A stretch of DNA of 64,000 bases from positions 62,001 to 126,000 of the forward strand of contig JAWLBI010000001.1 in assembly GCA_041394985.1 (NCBI GenBank). Direction: 5' to 3'. The DNA is from JAGLON01 sp041394985. GTDB taxonomy: Bacteria; Zixibacteria; MSB-5A5; GN15; JAAZOE01. Positions within the stretch are counted from its first letter, which is position 1, and every line of letters begins with the position of its first letter. Made by a program: the position numbers and the translations under genes. Positions 61,443-64,000 of this stretch are shown here, in pieces. The notes beneath the pieces are model-generated. The model saw only the letters and a list, made by a program, of their open reading frames with translations. It was not told the DNA's origin and searched no databases.

Positions 61443-62858
61443 TTACTTCTTCTGAGGCCGATGATAATGCGTACTCAAACCATACAACAAATCGGCCGTC
61501 TCCATTATCGTTTCCGACAGCGTCGGATGCGGATGAATCGACAAACCGATATCCTCGGCCGTCGCCGCCATCTCGATAGCCAGCACACCCTCGGCAATTA
61601 ATTCGCCCGCGCCATGTCCGGCGATTCCCATCCCGAGCACCCGGTCGGTATCGGCATCAATGATGAGTTTCGTCACACCGTCGGTCTGCCCCAGCGATGC
61701 GGCTCGGCCCGATGCCGCCCACGGGAAGCGCGCAACTTTGATAGTGCGATTTTCCTTTTTCGCCTGCACTTCGGTCAGACCGCACCAGGCGATTTCCGGA
61801 TCGGTGAAAACGATAGCCGGGATGGCTTTCGGTTCATATGCAGCGGTCTTCCCTGCGATAACCGATGCCGCCACGCGGCCCTCATGTGTTGCCTTGTGCG
61901 CCAGCATCGGCTCGCCGGTGACATCACCGATGGCGAAGATGTTCGGCTCATCCGTGCGGCGCTGCTCATCGACCTGCACGAAGCCTCGGTCATTGATTTT
62001 TACTTTCGTATTTTCCAGTCCCAGACCGGTAGAATTCGGCGTCCGCCCGACGGCCAGCAACACTCGGTCATACAGCTTGCCGGCGTTCTTGGCATGCTTC
62101 CCTTCGAACTCGACCTTGACGCCATTCTTCTGCTCTTTGATATCTGATACTTTCGTTTCCAACAGAACGGCCTCGAAGAGATTCTCGACTCGCTTCGACA
62201 GCACCTTCACCAGATCGCGATCGGCTCCGGGCAGGAGGCCATCGGTCATTTCGACGACCGTCACCTTCGAACCGAGGCTCGCATATATCGTTCCCATCTC
62301 CAGCCCGATATACCCGCCGCCGATAACCAGCAGTTTATTCGGGATATCCTTGAGGGCCAGCGAGCGAGTAGAATCCATGATACGCGATGTAAACTTTTGG
62401 GCGATCGGAATTGTCGCCGGACGCGAACCTGTCGCGAGGATGATATTGTCGAATTGATGATTGGTTTTCTTGCCCCCGGATGTGATTTCCAGCGTCGTGT
62501 TATCGACAAATGTCGCCGTGCCTTTGATGTAGGTCAGCTTGCGTTGCTTACTCAACTGCCCAAGACCTCCGGTGAGCTTTAACACGACATCGTTTTTCCA
62601 CGAGCGGAGTTTATCGAGGTTCACTTTCGGTTTAGTGAATGTCACGCCCCAGTTTTTCGCCTCGGCGCTCTCGTTTATTAAACCCGCCACATGCAGCAGC
62701 GCCTTGGAAGGGATGCATCCATAATATAAACACACACCACCCGGATTGACCTCGGGATCGATCAACGTGACACTCATTCCCAGATCGGCCGCCATGAATG
62801 CGGCGGCATATCCGCCCGGTCCTGCGCCGATGACGGCGACTTTTTTTGTATCCGACAT
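61443..62858 (-). CDS. lpdA: Dihydrolipoyl dehydrogenase
   Basis: E3 component of 2-oxoacid dehydrogenase complexes, 471 residues. The FAD loop is GAGPGG (11-16). The redox disulfide is C43 and C48 in GGVCLYYGCIPSKA; the YY replaces the more common NV or NR. The NAD loop GGGYIGLEMG and the C-terminal catalytic HPHPTLSE are intact. It reoxidises dihydrolipoamide on the E2 protein. The gene starts 21 bases after the E2 gene on the same strand, with an AAGG ribosome binding site. No repressor or promoter lies between them. Confidence 0.95.
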   Translation of the reverse strand: MSDTKKVAVIGAGPGGYAAAFMAADLGMSVTLIDPEVNPGGVCLYYGCIPSKALLHVAGLINESAEAKNWGVTFTKPKVNLDKLRSWKNDVVLKLTGGLGQLSKQRKLTYIKGTATFVDNTTLEITSGGKKTNHQFDNIILATGSRPATIPIAQKFTSRIMDSTRSLALKDIPNKLLVIGGGYIGLEMGTIYASLGSKVTVVEMTDGLLPGADRDLVKVLSKRVENLFEAVLLETKVSDIKEQKNGVKVEFEGKHAKNAGKLYDRVLLAVGRTPNSTGLGLENTKVKINDRGFVQVDEQRRTDEPNIFAIGDVTGEPMLAHKATHEGRVAASVIAGKTAAYEPKAIPAIVFTDPEIAWCGLTEVQAKKENRTIKVARFPWAASGRAASLGQTDGVTKLIIDADTDRVLGMGIAGHGAGELIAEGVLAIEMAATAEDIGLSIHPHPTLSETIMETADLLYGLSTHYHRPQKK

Positions 62859-62879
62859 ATCTATTTTACCTTCGCTTGT

Positions 62880-64000
62880 TTACTCATCCAATTGCATCAC
62901 CAGTGGCGACTCCAGCGCCTCGGCCACCCAACGCAGGAACCGAGCCGCATCCGCGCCGTCGACGACGCGATGATCATACGACAGCGACAATGGCAAAAAC
63001 TGCCGCTTGACGATATCGCCGCCTTCATCGACAAGCCTGTCGGCTGTGCGGCTGACACCGAGAATCGCGACCTGCGGCCATAGGACGATCGGCGTGAAAT
63101 TCGTTCCGCCGATACCGCCTTGATTCGAAATCGTAAATGTTCCGCCGTCCAATTCATCCGGCTTGATTTTTCTCTCCCGCGTCCGGTCGGCGATATCTTT
63201 CAGGTCCATTGCCAACCGCACGATGCCCTTTTTATCCGCATCGCGGATGACCGGAACCAATAATCCCCGGTCGGTGTCGACCGCTATTCCTATGTGCACA
63301 TACTTTTTCAGAATCAATTCGCCGTTTTGCACATCAATACTGGAATTGAAATTCGGGAATTTTTTCAGAGCCGACGCCATTACTTTAAGCAGCACGGCAG
63401 TCACAGTCAGCTTGCCGCCCGCCTTGGCAACCGTGTTCTTGTGCTTCTCGATGAAGGCATTGACATGCGATATATCCGCTTCATCGAACTGAGTAACATG
63501 CGGAATCGTCGCCCAGGAATTGGCCGTGCTCTGCGAAATCAGTTTGCGCACCTGAGACAGTGGCACACGCTCGATGGCTCCCCACTGTCCGAAATCCGGC
63601 ATGTTGCTCGGAGTCATCGAAGCTTGCGGCACAACCGTCTCATCTTCGACGACATGATGCACGAAGTGCTTCACATCATCGGAAGTAATGCGCCCTCCCG
63701 GACCGCTGCCGGTAACTTTAGTGATATCGACACCCAACTCGCGAGCCAGATGTCGCACCGACGGCGATGCGGGAATATCGATCGGTTGCTTTGGCGGTGC
63801 GGAATCCTTCGGCGCCGGTTTCGGAATTGGAGCCGATTTCTGCACCGGTTGCTCCATGACCGGTTCGGGCTTTCGTGCTTCCTCTTTGACCGGAGGCGTT
63901 TCTACTCGTGGCGGCGGAATATCCTCGGTCTTTGGTTTTGCCTCTTCGGCTGGGGCCGCGGCCTGTTGTTTACCCTCGGTATCGATGCGCGCCACGACTT
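62880..64000 (-). CDS. 2-oxoacid dehydrogenase E2 (dihydrolipoyl acyltransferase), 5' end outside window
   Basis: Partial gene; the frame remains open to the window edge. The visible start VVARIDTEG is the closing part of a lipoyl domain, so at least the lipoyl-lysine region lies beyond base 64000. A Pro/Glu/Lys-rich linker follows, then the peripheral-subunit-binding domain (SPSVRHLARELGVD and GSGPGGRITSDDV). The acyltransferase core has NFNSSID, TFTISNQGGIGGTNFTPI, and the catalytic HRVVDG with H and D. It transfers an acyl group to coenzyme A. The E1 genes should lie upstream, outside the window. The pairing with lpdA supports a pyruvate or branched-chain complex. Confidence 0.92.
   Translation of the reverse strand, partial: VVARIDTEGKQQAAAPAEEAKPKTEDIPPPRVETPPVKEEARKPEPVMEQPVQKSAPIPKPAPKDSAPPKQPIDIPASPSVRHLARELGVDITKVTGSGPGGRITSDDVKHFVHHVVEDETVVPQASMTPSNMPDFGQWGAIERVPLSQVRKLISQSTANSWATIPHVTQFDEADISHVNAFIEKHKNTVAKAGGKLTVTAVLLKVMASALKKFPNFNSSIDVQNGELILKKYVHIGIAVDTDRGLLVPVIRDADKKGIVRLAMDLKDIADRTRERKIKPDELDGGTFTISNQGGIGGTNFTPIVLWPQVAILGVSRTADRLVDEGGDIVKRQFLPLSLSYDHRVVDGADAARFLRWVAEALESPLVMQLDE

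Overview
The window looks like chromosome from a Gram-negative, free-living, aerobic or oxygen-tolerant heterotroph. It encodes outer-membrane barrels, a porin, TolC, RND pumps, many lipoproteins and two periplasmic peptidoglycan enzymes. Several secreted proteins have a flavour typical of the FCB superphylum and neighbouring candidate phyla such as Zixibacteria: a C-terminal NPFNP sorting-type domain, an FG-GAP/ASPIC-UnbV protein, PD40 and six-bladed propellers, and thrombospondin type 3 repeats. The lineage is an inference from gene style; no rRNA or tRNA gene was seen.

Layout. 1-8 kb: metallo-hydrolase, PD40 protein, hybrid histidine kinase, aldo/keto reductase, a haem-motif lipoprotein, a small PAS protein and an FG-GAP protein. 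8-11 kb: katG and a PerR-type regulator. 11-18 kb: secreted and outer-membrane proteins, including an OmpA/peptidoglycan-binding protein followed by a protein with a caspase-like His/Cys pattern. 18-20.5 kb: a marR-cysK-like operon with two operators and a frameshifted Spondin_N lipoprotein. 20.7-23.6 kb: secreted or conserved unknowns. 24-31.8 kb: a sugar ABC importer operon ending in a 1303-residue secreted GH38 mannosidase. 32-37 kb: an L,D-transpeptidase/M15 peptidase pair, small membrane proteins and a 36-residue lysine-rich peptide. 37-42 kb: porin, periplasmic sensor and chemoreceptor on the minus strand, plus a DUF4405 protein. 42.9-46 kb: a calcium-repeat protein, an outer-membrane barrel, a lone winged-helix regulator and an EF-hand protein. 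46-52 kb: a DUF169 protein, RND pump 1 and a bacterioferritin. 52.6-59.5 kb: an RRM protein and a MarR-controlled RND/TolC operon. 59.5-61.4 kb: an AT-rich island with an Rhs-tip/DUF5675 minigene, a partner gene and a 129-bp tandem repeat. 61.4-64 kb: lipoamide dehydrogenase and a 2-oxoacid dehydrogenase E2 cut by the window edge.

Themes. The strongest regulatory reading is a three-site peroxide regulon: the same GTCTAA-type operator lies in the promoters of katG, perR and, 42 kb away, the bacterioferritin gene. A second MarR protein has one palindromic core over its own -10 and another over that of the adjacent RND operon. The most novel candidates are the OmpA/caspase-like pair at 13.5-15.8 kb and the Rhs-tip/DUF5675 pair at 59.9-61.0 kb, both of which look like effector or toxin modules.
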